NCBI GenBank assembly: GCA_008015235.1
Contig: SSFF01000016.1
Coordinates: 1-63,173, forward strand
Reading direction: 5' to 3'
Length of the DNA: 63,173 nucleotides
DNA from: Rhodoferax sp.
GTDB taxonomy: Bacteria > Pseudomonadota > Gammaproteobacteria > Burkholderiales > Burkholderiaceae_C
Below, piece after piece: positions 44,789 through 54,023 of this stretch. A model generated the notes under the pieces. It did not search any database. It had not been told where the DNA came from and saw only the letters and a list, made by a program, of their open reading frames with translations. Position 1 is the first letter of the stretch. Each line of letters opens with the position of its first letter. A program made the translations under genes and the position numbers.

Positions 44789-45390
44789 TACTTGGTACCT
44801 CCGAGCTGGGCTGCGGCCTGGGCTTCAAGTTGCTCCAGGTGCTTTTGTTCGTCGGACTTGGTGTCTTCGCTGTTCAGCACGTCGGGGCCCTTGCCGGTGA
44901 GGAAGGCCAGGCGCTTGATGAGTTCGGACACGCCCTGCAGCATCAGCAAGGCAAAGCCCACGGGGATGAGCAGGTAGGCGGGCCAGCGGATCAGGCCGCC
45001 GGCGTTCTGCGACATTTCACCGCTGGTGAAGGCCTGCAGGAAGAAGGGCCAACCCAAGGAGATGCCGATGATGCAGAACGGAAACAGCACGGCCACGATG
45101 CCGACCACGTCCACCCAGTTGCGTCCGCGGTCGGACAGCTTGCTGGAGATGAAGTCAATGCGCACATGGGAGTTCTTCAGGAAACCGTAGCTGGCCCCCA
45201 GCATGAACACGCCGGCAAACAGGTACCACTGGATTTCCAGCAGGCCGTTGGAGCTGCTGTTGAAAAACTTGCGGACCAGTGCGTTGCCGGCACTGATGAG
45301 GGTGGTGGCCAGAATGAGCCACATGGTGAGTTTGCCGACCAGAGTGCTGAGCTTGTCGATCAGCCTGGACAGCGAGAGCAATGGTGCCAT
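44788..45390 (-). CDS. TRAP transporter small permease (DctQ type)
   Basis: A membrane subunit of 200 residues with four helices. It carries the DctQ pattern VRKFFNSSSNGLLEIQWYLF, with the amphipathic helix before EIQWY, and ASYGFLKNSHVRIDF. It works with the large permease encoded directly downstream and a periplasmic receptor. The C-terminal part is extended and charged, matching the subgroup of the large subunit. A perfect 14-bp palindrome lies 32 bases upstream of the start and may be its operator. Confidence 0.9.
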
Positions 45391-45421
45391 TGTCGTCTCC
45401 GTTTGTTATGGGACGGACATA

Positions 45422-45435
45422 CCGTGCGCGCACGG
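45422..45435. promoter_or_regulatory. 14-bp palindrome upstream of the TRAP permease genes
   Basis: CCGTGCGCGCACGG is perfectly symmetrical and lies 32-45 bases before the dctQ-type start. It is a candidate operator for an unidentified regulator. Confidence 0.45.
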
Positions 45436-45590
45436 AAATCCGCAGGAACAGGCGGGAGTCTAAGGGGAGTCGGTGCCTTGTGGGCTGAATAAAGGCTGAC
45501 GGTGCACCGACAAGGCGGTGAAACCCATAGCGATTGCGGGAAAACCCCTAGACTGGTTCGAGGGCTGTGGCCGTGGTGCACTGGTATTTA

Positions 45591-45651
45591 CATGCCAAAT
45601 TGGCATGTAGCCCGCATAAACTAAGCGCGGGTAGCTATGAAATACGTAGCA
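45591..45651 (+). repeat. Dispersed repeat, copy 9 (forward, best formed)
   Basis: It has three successive inverted repeats: CATGCCAAATTGGCATG (45591-45607), CCCGC with GCGGG around the centre, and GCTATGAAATACGTAGC. It lies at the 3' end of crcB and encodes that protein's last residues on the minus strand. Confidence 0.85.
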
Positions 45652-46022
45652 GATCGGATGCCGGCAATGGTCAGCAGCAACGAACCCAGCAGGTGCATGC
45701 TGGCAGTGCCCAGGGCCAGGGCGTAGCGTTGCTGGCCCAGCATGGCCACCACTTCGGCCGAGAAGCTGGAAAAGGTGGTCAGTGCACCCAGAAAGCCGGT
45801 CACCAGCGCCAGGCGCCAGGCCGGGTGCAGTTCGGGCAGTGCCTGGAACACGGCCACACACACGCCAATCAGATAGCCGCCAATCAGGTTGGCTGCCAGC
45901 GTGCCCAGGGGCAGGCTGCTGCCGACCACCACGCCGCTGGGGTTGAGCCACAAGCCCAGCTGCCAGCGTGCCAGCGCACCGGCGCTGGCACCCAAGCAGA
46001 TGGCCAGTACCTGGAGCATCAT
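45621..46022 (-). CDS. crcB: CrcB/Fluc fluoride channel
   Basis: A membrane protein of 133 residues with four helices that dimerises to export fluoride. The family signatures GALARWQLG, GTLAANLIGGYLIG and TGFLGALTTFSSFSAE (with the central Thr/Phe stretch) are present. The C-terminal residues after IRS, namely ATYFIATRA, are translated from a dispersed repeat rather than from conserved CrcB sequence. It overlaps the comEA-like gene by four bases. No fluoride riboswitch is seen, as expected for an internal operon gene. Confidence 0.93.
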   Translation of the reverse strand: MMLQVLAICLGASAGALARWQLGLWLNPSGVVVGSSLPLGTLAANLIGGYLIGVCVAVFQALPELHPAWRLALVTGFLGALTTFSSFSAEVVAMLGQQRYALALGTASMHLLGSLLLTIAGIRSATYFIATRA

Positions 46023-46318
46023 TTCTGGGACGAGGGAGGTGTGTAGGGCTGGTCGCCAACGGTGAGACCATTGGTCGACAGGCGTGTGGCGGTGGCGGGT
46101 TTGATGCCCTTGACCCGTGCCATGAAATCGGCCCAGTCCTTGAACAGGCCTTTTTCACGCGCCTGCAGGATGCGGGCAGTCTGGCTCGGCCCCAGTCCCT
46201 TCACGCCGTCGAGCTCGGCTTCGGTGGCAGTGTTCACGTCGACGGCACCGGCAGTGGCCGATCCGGCCAGGGCTGCCAGCAGTGCCAGGGCGCGCAGTAG
46301 GCGGTGCAGCGTGGGCAT
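46019..46318 (-). CDS. ComEA-like helix-hairpin-helix protein
   Basis: A 99-residue exported protein with signal peptide LRALALLAALAGSATAGA and a single helix-hairpin-helix domain (VDVNTATEAELDGVKGLGPS, then IKPATATRL). It probably binds DNA non-specifically in the periplasm, as ComEA does in transformation uptake. The start at 46318 is favoured because it gives a normal signal peptide; 46339 would add seven residues and overlap rfaD slightly. Its position behind rfaD is the usual one in Burkholderiales. Confidence 0.87.
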   Translation of the reverse strand: MPTLHRLLRALALLAALAGSATAGAVDVNTATEAELDGVKGLGPSQTARILQAREKGLFKDWADFMARVKGIKPATATRLSTNGLTVGDQPYTPPSSQK

Positions 46319-46331
46319 GACCGGACCTGTG

Positions 46332-47351
46332 TCAGCCACGCGCGTGCAGCCACTGCACGTATTTGCTCACACCGGTTTGCACGTCCACGAACTGGTGGTC
46401 GCAGCCGGTGGCACGCAGGGCCGTGAGGTCGGCCTGGGTGTAGCACTGGTACTTGCCGCGCAGCGCGTCGGGGAAGGGCACGTATTCCACTAGGCCTTGG
46501 GCCGCAATGTCGGCCAGGGGCAGGGCGGCTTCGCCGCGCAGGCTGCGCATGGCGTTGACCACCGAGCTGGCCACGTCGTTGAAGGGCTGGGCCCGGCCCG
46601 AGCCGAGGTTGAAGATGCCGACCTGGGACGGGTTGTCGAAGAACCACAGGTTCACGGCGACCACGTCGTCAATGAACACGAAGTCGCGCATCTGGCCACC
46701 TGCGGCGTAGCCGCCGTACTCGCCAAACAGCTTGACCTTGCCTTCGGCCTGGAACTGGTGGTACTGGTGGAAGGCGACGCTGGCCATGCGGCCCTTGTGC
46801 TGCTCGCGGGGGCCGTAGACATTGAAGTAGCGGAAACCCACCACCTGGTGGGTGCGTCCGGCCTTGGTGCGCTCGAACTGGTTGCCGCACTCGCGGCGCA
46901 TGCGCTGGTCGAACAGCAGCTTGGAGTAGCCGTAGACGTTGAGCGGGGCTTCAAAGGCCGGGTCTTCGCGGAAAGTGTCCGAACCACCGTAGGTGGCAGC
47001 GCTGGATGCGTACAGCAGGCGTGCACCACGCTTCTGGCACGCCTGGAACAAATGCCAGGACAGCGTGTAGTTGTTGGCCATCATGTACTTGCCATCGCTT
47101 TCCATGGTGTCGCTGCAGGCGCCTTCGTGGAACACGGCTTCGATCTGGCCGTAGTGGCCGGCGGCAAACTCGTCGTAGAAGCTGTCGGCGTCCACGTAGT
47201 CGGCAATCTGCAGGTCGGCCAGGTTGCGGAACTTGTCGCCCTGCTTGAGATCGTCCACCGCAATGATGTCGGTGAGACCGCGGGCGTTGAGCCCGGCAAT
47301 GATGTTGCTGCCTATGAACCCGGCAGCTCCGGTGACGACGATGCGTGTCAT
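46332..47351 (-). CDS. rfaD: ADP-L-glycero-D-manno-heptose-6-epimerase
   Basis: A short-chain dehydrogenase-type epimerase of 339 residues (HldD). It interconverts the D,D and L,D forms of ADP-heptose for lipopolysaccharide inner core. The NADP-binding motif [12 protein letters not shown] is at the N-terminus, and the catalytic [10 protein letters not shown] contains the Tyr-Lys pair. [11 protein letters not shown] and [16 protein letters not shown] are HldD signatures. It overlaps the upstream kinase gene by four bases, so the two heptose enzymes are coupled. Confidence 0.96.
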   Translation of the reverse strand: MTRIVVTGAAGFIGSNIIAGLNARGLTDIIAVDDLKQGDKFRNLADLQIADYVDADSFYDEFAAGHYGQIEAVFHEGACSDTMESDGKYMMANNYTLSWHLFQACQKRGARLLYASSAATYGGSDTFREDPAFEAPLNVYGYSKLLFDQRMRRECGNQFERTKAGRTHQVVGFRYFNVYGPREQHKGRMASVAFHQYHQFQAEGKVKLFGEYGGYAAGGQMRDFVFIDDVVAVNLWFFDNPSQVGIFNLGSGRAQPFNDVASSVVNAMRSLRGEAALPLADIAAQGLVEYVPFPDALRGKYQCYTQADLTALRATGCDHQFVDVQTGVSKYVQWLHARG

Positions 47352-48289
47352 GCAAAAAGCTCCTCAAACGATACGGCGGCGGTGCCGAACTTGCCGACCA
47401 CGATGCCCCCGGCGCGGTTGGCATGGGGCACGGCGTCGCGCAAGGGCATGCCGGCACCCACCAGGGCGGCCATGGTGGCAATGACGGTGTCCCCGGCACC
47501 GGTCACGTCGAACACTTCGCGCGCCTGGGCGCTCACATTCAGTTCACCCGCGGCGTCGAACAGGGTCATGCCTTCTTCGCTGCGGGTCAGCAGCACGGCG
47601 TCGAGCTGCAGGTCAGCGCGCAGCTGGTGCGCCTTGGCGCGCAATTCGGCTTCGCTGCCCCAGTGGCCCACCACCTGCTGCAGTTCGGCCCGGTTGGGGG
47701 TGATGACAGTGGCGCCGCGGTAGCGCGAGTAGTCGGCGCCCTTGGGGTCGATCAGTACCGGTTTGCCGGCCGCACGGGCGCGGGCAATCATGTCGCTCAC
47801 GTGGGCCAGACCGCCTTTGCAGTAGTCCGAGAACAGCACTGCGTCGTGGTCGGCCAGCAGGCGGGCAAAGGTTTCGGTCTGTGTGGCCAGCACCTCGGTC
47901 TTGGGGACGTTCTCGAAGTCGAGGCGGATCAGCTGCTGCTGGCGCCCGATGACGCGCAGCTTGACAGTGGTCTGCAGGTCGGCATCGCGGCCGAAATGGG
48001 TGCGGATGCCGGTCTTGGCGACGATGCCTTCGAGCTTGTGGCTGGCTTCGTCGTCACCGACCACGGTCAGCAGCGAAGCCTGGGCACCGAGTGAGGCAGC
48101 ATTGAAGGCTACGTTGGCGGCACCGCCACAGCGTTCTTCTTCGCGCGTGATGCGCACCACGGGCACCGGGGCTTCGGGGCTGATGCGGTCCACCGCGCCG
48201 TACCAGTAACGGTCCAGCATGACGTCGCCCACGACCAGGACGCGTGCTGCAGAGAGGGTTGTCTTGTTGAGGTTCATGCGGTCTGTCAT
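47348..48289 (-). CDS. rfaE1: D-glycero-beta-D-manno-heptose-7-phosphate kinase
   Basis: A PfkB-type sugar kinase of 313 residues, corresponding only to the N-terminal domain of E. coli HldE; the adenylyltransferase half must be a separate gene (rfaE2/hldC) outside the window. Landmarks are [28 protein letters not shown] and the catalytic anion-hole [15 protein letters not shown]. The start at 48289 overlaps the lapB stop. It supplies the activated heptose used by the epimerase encoded next. Confidence 0.95.
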   Translation of the reverse strand: MTDRMNLNKTTLSAARVLVVGDVMLDRYWYGAVDRISPEAPVPVVRITREEERCGGAANVAFNAASLGAQASLLTVVGDDEASHKLEGIVAKTGIRTHFGRDADLQTTVKLRVIGRQQQLIRLDFENVPKTEVLATQTETFARLLADHDAVLFSDYCKGGLAHVSDMIARARAAGKPVLIDPKGADYSRYRGATVITPNRAELQQVVGHWGSEAELRAKAHQLRADLQLDAVLLTRSEEGMTLFDAAGELNVSAQAREVFDVTGAGDTVIATMAALVGAGMPLRDAVPHANRAGGIVVGKFGTAAVSFEELFA

Positions 48290-49443
48290 CAGAGCTCTTC
48301 GACACGGCGTGCCGGGTAACTGTCCCAGGTTTGGCAACCGGGACACTGCCAGAAATGTTGCTTGGCTTCAAAGCCACAGGCGGCGCAGCGGTAGCGCGTG
48401 AGGGGCTTGACGGCGTGGTCCAGTGCGCGCTGGACCTGGGGGTGAAACTGCTCATGCTCCAGCTTTTCCCCCGCGATCCATTTGGCCGCGGCGACCAGGG
48501 ATGGCTCCTTTTCCAGGTGCTGCACGTACCAGTCGCGTGCGCATTCGGTGGCGTCGGCGCCTTGCAGCAACACGATGGCATCGAGCACGTCCAGTGAGGG
48601 CTGCGGACCGCGGTAGATGGCCAGCAGCTTGTCCAGCGCCGGGGCCTGCTGTCCGCAGGCCTGGGCGTACTGGGCCAGCAGCGGGGCGATTAACGGGCTG
48701 GCCTGCGGCGCCTGGTCCAGCGCTTCCATCAGCACTGCAAAAGCTGCATGGGTTTCCCCTTGGCCGTGCAGCAACTTGGCTTGCTCCATGCGGGCGCGTG
48801 CCGACTGCGGGGCGGTTTGGATGGCTTGTGCGTACAAGTCCAGAGCCTGTTCGGTGTGTCCCTGTTGCTGCAGCGTCTGGGCCTGCTCACACAGGTAGTG
48901 GGCCAGACGGGTGCCGAAGTCGCCCTGGCCGCTGGCCTGCAGGCGCTGGGCCACGCCAGCGGCCTGGGCCCAGTCGCGGCTGCGCTCGTAGTTGGCCAGC
49001 AGGGCCAGGCGGGCCTGTTCTTCAAAACGGGTGCCTTCGAGCTTGAGCAGGGCCTCTTCGGCACGGTCGAGCAGGCCAGCTTTGAGGTAGTCCAGTGCCA
49101 GCGCGTGCTGGGCGCGGTGCCGGTCATCCAAGCTCAGGTCGGCGCGTGAGAGCAGGTGCTGGTGCACGCGCACGGCACGCTCGTACTCGCCACGGCGGCG
49201 GAACAGATTGCCCAGCGCGAAGTGCAGCTCCGATGTGTCGGGATCGTTCTGTACCGCTTCGATGAAGGCGTCAATGGCCTGGTCCTGCTGTTCATTAAGC
49301 AGGAAGTTGAGGCCTTTGAAGTAGGCTTTCGGGGCTTGCTGGTTTTCCAGCTTGAGCTGGCGGATGTCCATGCGCGAAGCCAGCCAGCCCAGGCCAAAGG
49401 CCAGCGGCAGGCCCAGCAGCAGGGTGCTCAGTTCAAATTCCAT
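48289..49443 (-). CDS. lapB: LPS assembly protein LapB (YciM)
   Basis: An inner-membrane protein of 384 residues. An N-terminal helix (LSTLLLGLPLAFGLGWLASRM) is followed by TPR repeats over most of the length and a C-terminal rubredoxin-like metal site, CAACGF...CPGC. LapB controls LpxC turnover through FtsH and so sets lipopolysaccharide output. It sits between lapA and the heptose genes, a sensible grouping of LPS functions. Its gene overlaps lapA by 11 bases. Confidence 0.94.
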   Translation of the reverse strand: MEFELSTLLLGLPLAFGLGWLASRMDIRQLKLENQQAPKAYFKGLNFLLNEQQDQAIDAFIEAVQNDPDTSELHFALGNLFRRRGEYERAVRVHQHLLSRADLSLDDRHRAQHALALDYLKAGLLDRAEEALLKLEGTRFEEQARLALLANYERSRDWAQAAGVAQRLQASGQGDFGTRLAHYLCEQAQTLQQQGHTEQALDLYAQAIQTAPQSARARMEQAKLLHGQGETHAAFAVLMEALDQAPQASPLIAPLLAQYAQACGQQAPALDKLLAIYRGPQPSLDVLDAIVLLQGADATECARDWYVQHLEKEPSLVAAAKWIAGEKLEHEQFHPQVQRALDHAVKPLTRYRCAACGFEAKQHFWQCPGCQTWDSYPARRVEEL

Positions 49444-49732
49444 CGGGAGGCAGTCTCAGTTCGGTCGGTGTCTGCACGGCAGTTGGCAGGCCTTGGCGCG
49501 CCTTGGCTGCATCACGTCGATGGCGCCACCAGCGCGGCACCATGGCCACAATGCCCAGCATCACGCCGATGCAGAAGGCGCCCAGCACTACCAGAATCAG
49601 CGGTCCCGTCCATTGGCGACCGAAGAAGAAGTGGACCGTGACGTCGCCCTGGTTATTCAGGGTAAAGGCGAACAGGGTAAAGAAAATGGCCGCTTTCAGC
49701 AGGGTGCGAAAGAGCCAGGCCAGGTGTTTCAT
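49433..49732 (-). CDS. lapA: LapA-domain membrane protein
   Basis: A 99-residue protein with two membrane helices (LLKAAIFFTLFAFTLNNQG and LILVVLGAFCIGVMLGIVAM) and a basic cytosolic tail beginning PRWWRHRR. This is the LapA/DUF1049 arrangement. It partners LapB in lipopolysaccharide assembly control. The frame extends upstream without a start of good quality; 49732 is the first ATG in the expected register and gives the family length. Confidence 0.92.
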   Translation of the reverse strand: MKHLAWLFRTLLKAAIFFTLFAFTLNNQGDVTVHFFFGRQWTGPLILVVLGAFCIGVMLGIVAMVPRWWRHRRDAAKARQGLPTAVQTPTELRLPPDGI

Positions 49733-49778
49733 GGATCTCCTCGCAGGCGAGGTGATTCTAGCGCCGTGGTCCAGCCTC

Positions 49779-50084
49779 TTAGGCCTTGGACTGCAACTCG
49801 GCGGTGCGTTTGTCCACGGCTTCGCGCAGGGCCTTGCCGGGTTTGAAATGGGGGACGCGCTTTTCCGGAATGGCCACGCTTTCGCCACTGCGGGGGTTGC
49901 GGCCCATGCGGGGCGGGCGCCGGTTGATGGAGAAACTGCCGAAACCGCGGATTTCGATGCGGTGACCACGCACCAGGGCATCGTTCATGGCGTCCAGAAT
50001 GGCTTTCACGGCGAATTCGGAGTCGCGGTGATTCAGCTGGACAAAACGGTTGGCCAGTTCTTCAACAAGGTCAGAGCGGGTCAT
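49779..50084 (-). CDS. ihfB: Integration host factor, beta subunit
   Basis: A 101-residue DNA-bending protein of the HU/IHF family. [21 protein letters not shown] begins the helical base, [20 protein letters not shown] is the start of the DNA-binding arm and [20 protein letters not shown] contains the intercalating proline. It works with IhfA in recombination, replication and transcription control. It follows rpsA as in most proteobacteria, with a strong terminator between them. The start at 50084 is the conserved one; the longer frame from 50126 is not. Confidence 0.96.
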   Translation of the reverse strand: MTRSDLVEELANRFVQLNHRDSEFAVKAILDAMNDALVRGHRIEIRGFGSFSINRRPPRMGRNPRSGESVAIPEKRVPHFKPGKALREAVDKRTAELQSKA

Positions 50085-50104
50085 GGCGGTGTACTCAGGA
50101 AAAA

Positions 50105-50152
50105 GAAAAAACGGCCGGACGCCCAAATTGGTCTTGGGGCAACCGGCCGTTT
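50105..50152 (-). terminator. Terminator after rpsA
   Basis: Outer stem ACGGCCGG (50112-50119) with CCGGCCGT (50144-50151), a smaller inner hairpin, and a T-rich run on the minus strand. It lies between rpsA and ihfB. Confidence 0.88.
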
Positions 50153-50174
50153 GATCAGGTTTTACAACAGCTGA

Positions 50175-51851
50175 TTAGTTGTTGTTGTCCAGCTTGGCGC
50201 GCAGCAGGGCGCCCAGGCTGGTGGTGCCGGCGTTGCCGGAGTTTTGGCTCAGGGAAGCCATGGCTTCGTTCTGGTCTGCCACGTCCTTGGCCTTGATGGA
50301 CAGCTGGATGTTGCGGGTCTTGCGATCCACATTGACAACCACAGCGGTCACTTCGTCGCCTTCTTTCAGCACGTTGCGTGCATCTTCCACGCGGTCGCGG
50401 CTGATTTCAGAGGCGCGCAGGTAGCCGATGATGTCGTCACCCAGGTCGATTTCAGCGCCCTTGGCGTCCACGGTCTTGACCTTGCCGGTCACGGTAGCGC
50501 CCTTGTCGTTGATCGACACGAAGGTGGTGAAGGGGTCGGAATCCAGCTGCTTGATGCCCAGGGAAATGCGCTCGCGCTCCACGTCCACGGCCAACACGAT
50601 GGCTTCGACTTCCTGGCCCTTCTTGTATTCGCGTACGGCGGTTTCGCCGGACTCGTTCCAGGACAGGTCGGACAGGTGCACCAGGCCGTCGATACCGGCA
50701 GCCAGACCCACGAACACGCCGAAGTCGGTGATCGACTTGATGGGGCCCTTGACGCGGTCACCGCGCTTGGTGTTTTGGGCGAATTCTTGCCAGGGGTTGG
50801 CCTTGCATTGCTTCATGCCCAGGGAGATGCGGCGCTTGTCTTCGTCGATTTCCAGAACCATGACTTCGACTTCGTCGCCCAGGGACACGATCTTGGAGGG
50901 AGCCACGTTCTTGTTGGTCCAGTCCATTTCAGAGACGTGCACCAGACCTTCGATACCGGGTTCGAGTTCCACAAACGCGCCGTAGTCGGCGATGTTGGTG
51001 ATCTTGCCGAACATGCGGGTGCCGGAGGGGTAGCGGCGGTTGACGCCCATCCAAGGATCGTCGCCCATTTGCTTGAGGCCCAAGGACACGCGATTCTTCT
51101 CGGTGTCGAACTTGAGGATCTTGGCAGTGATCTCTTGACCGGCTTGCACCACTTCGGAGGGGTGGCGAACACGGCGCCATGCCATGTCGGTGATGTGCAG
51201 CAGGCCGTCGATGCCGCCCAGGTCCACGAAAGCACCGTATTCGGTGATGTTCTTGACGGTACCTTGAACGATGGAACCTTCCTTGAGGTTTTGCATCAGC
51301 TTGGCGCGCTCTTCGCCCATGGAGGCTTCCACCACGGCGCGGCGGCTCAGCACCACGTTGTTGCGCTTGCGGTCCAGCTTGATGACCTTGAATTCCATGG
51401 TCTTGTTTTCCCAGGGAGACAGGTCCTTGGTGGGACGTGTATCGACCAGGGAGCCGGGCAGGAAGGCGCGGATGCCATTGACCAGAACGGTCAGGCCGCC
51501 TTTGACCTTGCCGGAGGTGGTGCCGGTGACGAATTCGCCGGATTCCAGGGCCTTTTCCAGGCTCATCCAGGAAGCCAGGCGCTTGGCGGTGTCGCGGCTG
51601 ACGATGGTGTCGCCGTAACCGTTTTCCATGGCGACGATGGCCACGGAAATGAACTCGCCCACTTGAACTTCGAGTTCACCTTGGTCGTTCTTGAACTCGG
51701 ACAGAGGCACATAGGCTTCCGATTTCAGGCCAGCGTTGACGACGACGAAGTTGTGTTCGATGCGAACGACTTCGGCGGTAACGACTTCACCAATCTTGGT
51801 TTCGGAACGCTTGAGGGACTCTTCAAAGAGGGCTGCGAAAGATTCAGACAT
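50175..51851 (-). CDS. rpsA: 30S ribosomal protein S1
   Basis: A protein of 558 residues with six S1 RNA-binding repeats, needed to bring structured mRNAs to the ribosome and for trans-translation with tmRNA. Repeats are visible through recurring [41 protein letters not shown] and [21 protein letters not shown] segments. The start at 51851 ([13 protein letters not shown]) is the conserved one. A 9-bp inverted repeat in the leader (51913-51953) may relate to S1 autoregulation. Expression should be high; codons are strongly biased. Confidence 0.97.
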   Translation of the reverse strand: MSESFAALFEESLKRSETKIGEVVTAEVVRIEHNFVVVNAGLKSEAYVPLSEFKNDQGELEVQVGEFISVAIVAMENGYGDTIVSRDTAKRLASWMSLEKALESGEFVTGTTSGKVKGGLTVLVNGIRAFLPGSLVDTRPTKDLSPWENKTMEFKVIKLDRKRNNVVLSRRAVVEASMGEERAKLMQNLKEGSIVQGTVKNITEYGAFVDLGGIDGLLHITDMAWRRVRHPSEVVQAGQEITAKILKFDTEKNRVSLGLKQMGDDPWMGVNRRYPSGTRMFGKITNIADYGAFVELEPGIEGLVHVSEMDWTNKNVAPSKIVSLGDEVEVMVLEIDEDKRRISLGMKQCKANPWQEFAQNTKRGDRVKGPIKSITDFGVFVGLAAGIDGLVHLSDLSWNESGETAVREYKKGQEVEAIVLAVDVERERISLGIKQLDSDPFTTFVSINDKGATVTGKVKTVDAKGAEIDLGDDIIGYLRASEISRDRVEDARNVLKEGDEVTAVVVNVDRKTRNIQLSIKAKDVADQNEAMASLSQNSGNAGTTSLGALLRAKLDNNN

Positions 51852-51912
51852 GTTGTTGTGCGGGGTGAACCGCAAGTTGCTCACGGCGTACACCGTGGGT
51901 TAGGTTGTAGAA

Positions 51913-51953
51913 CCGTACAGCCAGTGCGCTGGCGCGCGAGAGGAGCTGTACGG
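51913..51953 (-). promoter_or_regulatory. rpsA leader hairpin
   Basis: Perfect 9-bp arms CCGTACAGC (51913-51921) and GCTGTACGG (51945-51953), with further internal pairing (CCAGTGCGCTGG). It lies 62-102 bases upstream of the rpsA start. In E. coli the rpsA leader folds into hairpins recognised by S1 itself; a similar role here is inferred. Confidence 0.5.
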
Positions 51954-52007
51954 GCCCGGGTTGCGTGCAGCCGATGGATGCACGACTTTTTGCTGTCGCC
52001 AGCTGCT

Positions 52008-54023
52008 TTACTTTTCAGAAAACGGCTGCTTGCCTTGCCACCAGTCCAACACCTGTACGACCGATTCCTCGATCGAAAGTTCGGAGTTGTCCAGCAACTG
52101 GGCATCCTGCGCAGGCCTCAAAGGGGCGACGCTGCGATTCATGTCGCGGGCGTCACGCTCTTCCAAGTCGGAGCGAAGACTGTCAAGTGTAGCTGGAATT
52201 CCTTTTGAAATCAACTGCTTATGGCGGCGCTCGGCGCGTTTCTGGGCGCTGGCGGTGAGGAAAACCTTGAGCGGTGCGTTGGGGAAGATCACCGTGCCCA
52301 TGTCGCGGCCGTCGGCCACTAGGCCGGGCAGGCGGGCAAAACTGTGCTGGAACGCCGTCATGGCCGTGCGAACCGGGGGCAGGGCCGCCACGCGCGAGGC
52401 GTTCATGCCGGCTTCCTCGGTGCGGATGGCCTGGGTGACGTCGTCGCCATCCAGAAACACGGTCATGCCCTCAAAGCGGATGTCGAGCGTGCCTACCATG
52501 TCGGCCAGCGCCTGGGCGTTGGCTTCGGAGATGTCCATGCCGCGCCGGATGGCAGCCAGCCCGGTGATGCGGTAGAGCGAGCCGGAGTCGAGCAGGTGGT
52601 AACCCAGGCGTTCGGCCAGCACCGTGGCCAGTGTGCCCTTGCCCGAGGCTGTGGGGCCATCGACGCACAGCACCGGCACCGTGCCGGGCGCCGGTTGGGC
52701 CAGCGCGAACAGGGCCTCAAAGTAGTCGGGGAAGGTCTTGGCCACGCACTTTGGGTCTTCAATGCGCACCGGCAGGCTGGCCGGGTTGAAGGCGGCCAGT
52801 GAGAAGCACATGGCGACGCGGTGGTCGTCGTAGGTGTGGATCGACGCGGCTTTCCAGGCGTCGATACCAGCTGGCGGCGTGACCTGGATAAAGTCTTCGC
52901 CTTCGACCACGGTGGCGCCGAGCTTGCGCAGCTCGCAGGCCATGGCGGCGATGCGGTCGGTTTCCTTGACGCGCCAGCTGGCGATGTTGCGCAGCGTGGT
53001 AGTGCCGGTGGCGTACAGCGCCATCACGGCCAGGGTCATGGCGGCGTCGGGAATGTGGTTGCAGTCCAGGTCAATGGCCTTCAGGGGCCAGCTGCCGCGC
53101 GACACCTGGAGCCAGTTGGGGCCGCTTTCGATGTGCGCGCCCATGGCACGTGCGGCCTCGACAAAGCGGATGTCGCCCTGAATGCTGTCAGCGCCGACAC
53201 CCTGAATTTTTATGGCATTTTGGCCTTTCGCCCGCGTAGCAATTGCACCAAGCGCTATGAAATAGCTAGCGGAAGAGGCGTCGGCTTCGACGTACAGGCT
53301 GCCCGGGCTGGTGTACTGTGCACCCGCGGGGATGGTGAAACCCTGCCAGCCATTGCGTTGCACCTGCACGCCAAAGCGTGCCAGCAGTTGCAGGGTGATC
53401 TCGATGTAGGGTTTGGAAATGAGTTCACCCACAACCTCGATGGTGATGCTCTGGGTCTTTGCCACCAGCGGCAGCGCCAACAGCAGCGCGGTCAAAAACT
53501 GGCTGGAGACGTCGCCACGCACGCGGATCGGCGCGTCGATGGCAATGCGAGCCTGGCCGATGTGCAGCGGCGGGTAGCCTTCATTGCCGAGGTAGCGCAC
53601 ATCGCAGCCCAACTGGCGCAGCGCGTCCACCAGGTCGCCGATGGGGCGCTCGTGCATGCGCGGGATGCCACGCAGCTGGAAATCACCGCCAAGAACCGAC
53701 AGCGCGGCGGTGAGTGGTCGCATGGCGGTGCCGGCATTGCCAAGGAACAGGTCGGCACTGGCATGGGCCGGGTTGATGCGTCCGCCCAGGCCGGTGATAT
53801 GCACCGTGGCGCCACTTTGATCAATCTGGCAGCCCAGCTGGCGCAGGGCGGCCAGCATGACGCGGGTGTCGTCCGAATCGAGCAGATCATGGATGGCGGT
53901 GCTGCCTTCGCACAGTGCGGCCAGCAGCAGCACGCGGTTGGAAATGCTCTTGGAACCCGGCAGGGTGATGGTGCCACTGGCAGCGGCCAGTGGAGGCAGG
54001 TCGAGGAATTCGGTGGTGAACAT
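52008..54023 (-). CDS. aroA/cmk: EPSP synthase fused to cytidylate kinase
   Basis: A bifunctional protein of 671 residues. Residues 1-440 are 3-phosphoshikimate 1-carboxyvinyltransferase ([55 protein letters not shown]), the shikimate step that makes EPSP. Residues from about 448 are CMP kinase ([20 protein letters not shown] with its P-loop, [25 protein letters not shown]). The fusion joins genes that are merely adjacent in E. coli. Residues about 251-273 are encoded by a dispersed-repeat-like sequence. The start overlaps the tyrA stop by one to four bases; 54053 is an unlikely longer start. Confidence 0.95.
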   Translation of the reverse strand: MFTTEFLDLPPLAAASGTITLPGSKSISNRVLLLAALCEGSTAIHDLLDSDDTRVMLAALRQLGCQIDQSGATVHITGLGGRINPAHASADLFLGNAGTAMRPLTAALSVLGGDFQLRGIPRMHERPIGDLVDALRQLGCDVRYLGNEGYPPLHIGQARIAIDAPIRVRGDVSSQFLTALLLALPLVAKTQSITIEVVGELISKPYIEITLQLLARFGVQVQRNGWQGFTIPAGAQYTSPGSLYVEADASSASYFIALGAIATRAKGQNAIKIQGVGADSIQGDIRFVEAARAMGAHIESGPNWLQVSRGSWPLKAIDLDCNHIPDAAMTLAVMALYATGTTTLRNIASWRVKETDRIAAMACELRKLGATVVEGEDFIQVTPPAGIDAWKAASIHTYDDHRVAMCFSLAAFNPASLPVRIEDPKCVAKTFPDYFEALFALAQPAPGTVPVLCVDGPTASGKGTLATVLAERLGYHLLDSGSLYRITGLAAIRRGMDISEANAQALADMVGTLDIRFEGMTVFLDGDDVTQAIRTEEAGMNASRVAALPPVRTAMTAFQHSFARLPGLVADGRDMGTVIFPNAPLKVFLTASAQKRAERRHKQLISKGIPATLDSLRSDLEERDARDMNRSVAPLRPAQDAQLLDNSELSIEESVVQVLDWWQGKQPFSEK
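53205..53271 (+). repeat. Dispersed repeat-like sequence, copy 10 (forward), inside aroA
   Basis: TTTATGGCATTTTGGCCTTT then CGCCCGCGTAGCAATTGCAC and GCGCTATGAAATAGCTAGC follow the family block order over the full length. Translated on the minus strand it spans the DASSASYF region and the following loop of EPSP synthase. Confidence 0.6.

Noticed and set aside
46019..46022. Fluoride riboswitch for crcB
   Set aside because: crcB overlaps the preceding gene, leaving no leader; no riboswitch core was seen upstream of the operon either.
50244..52208. A 654-codon plus-strand frame opposite rpsA
   Set aside because: It is antisense to ribosomal protein S1; the composition is that of a shadow frame with no family match.
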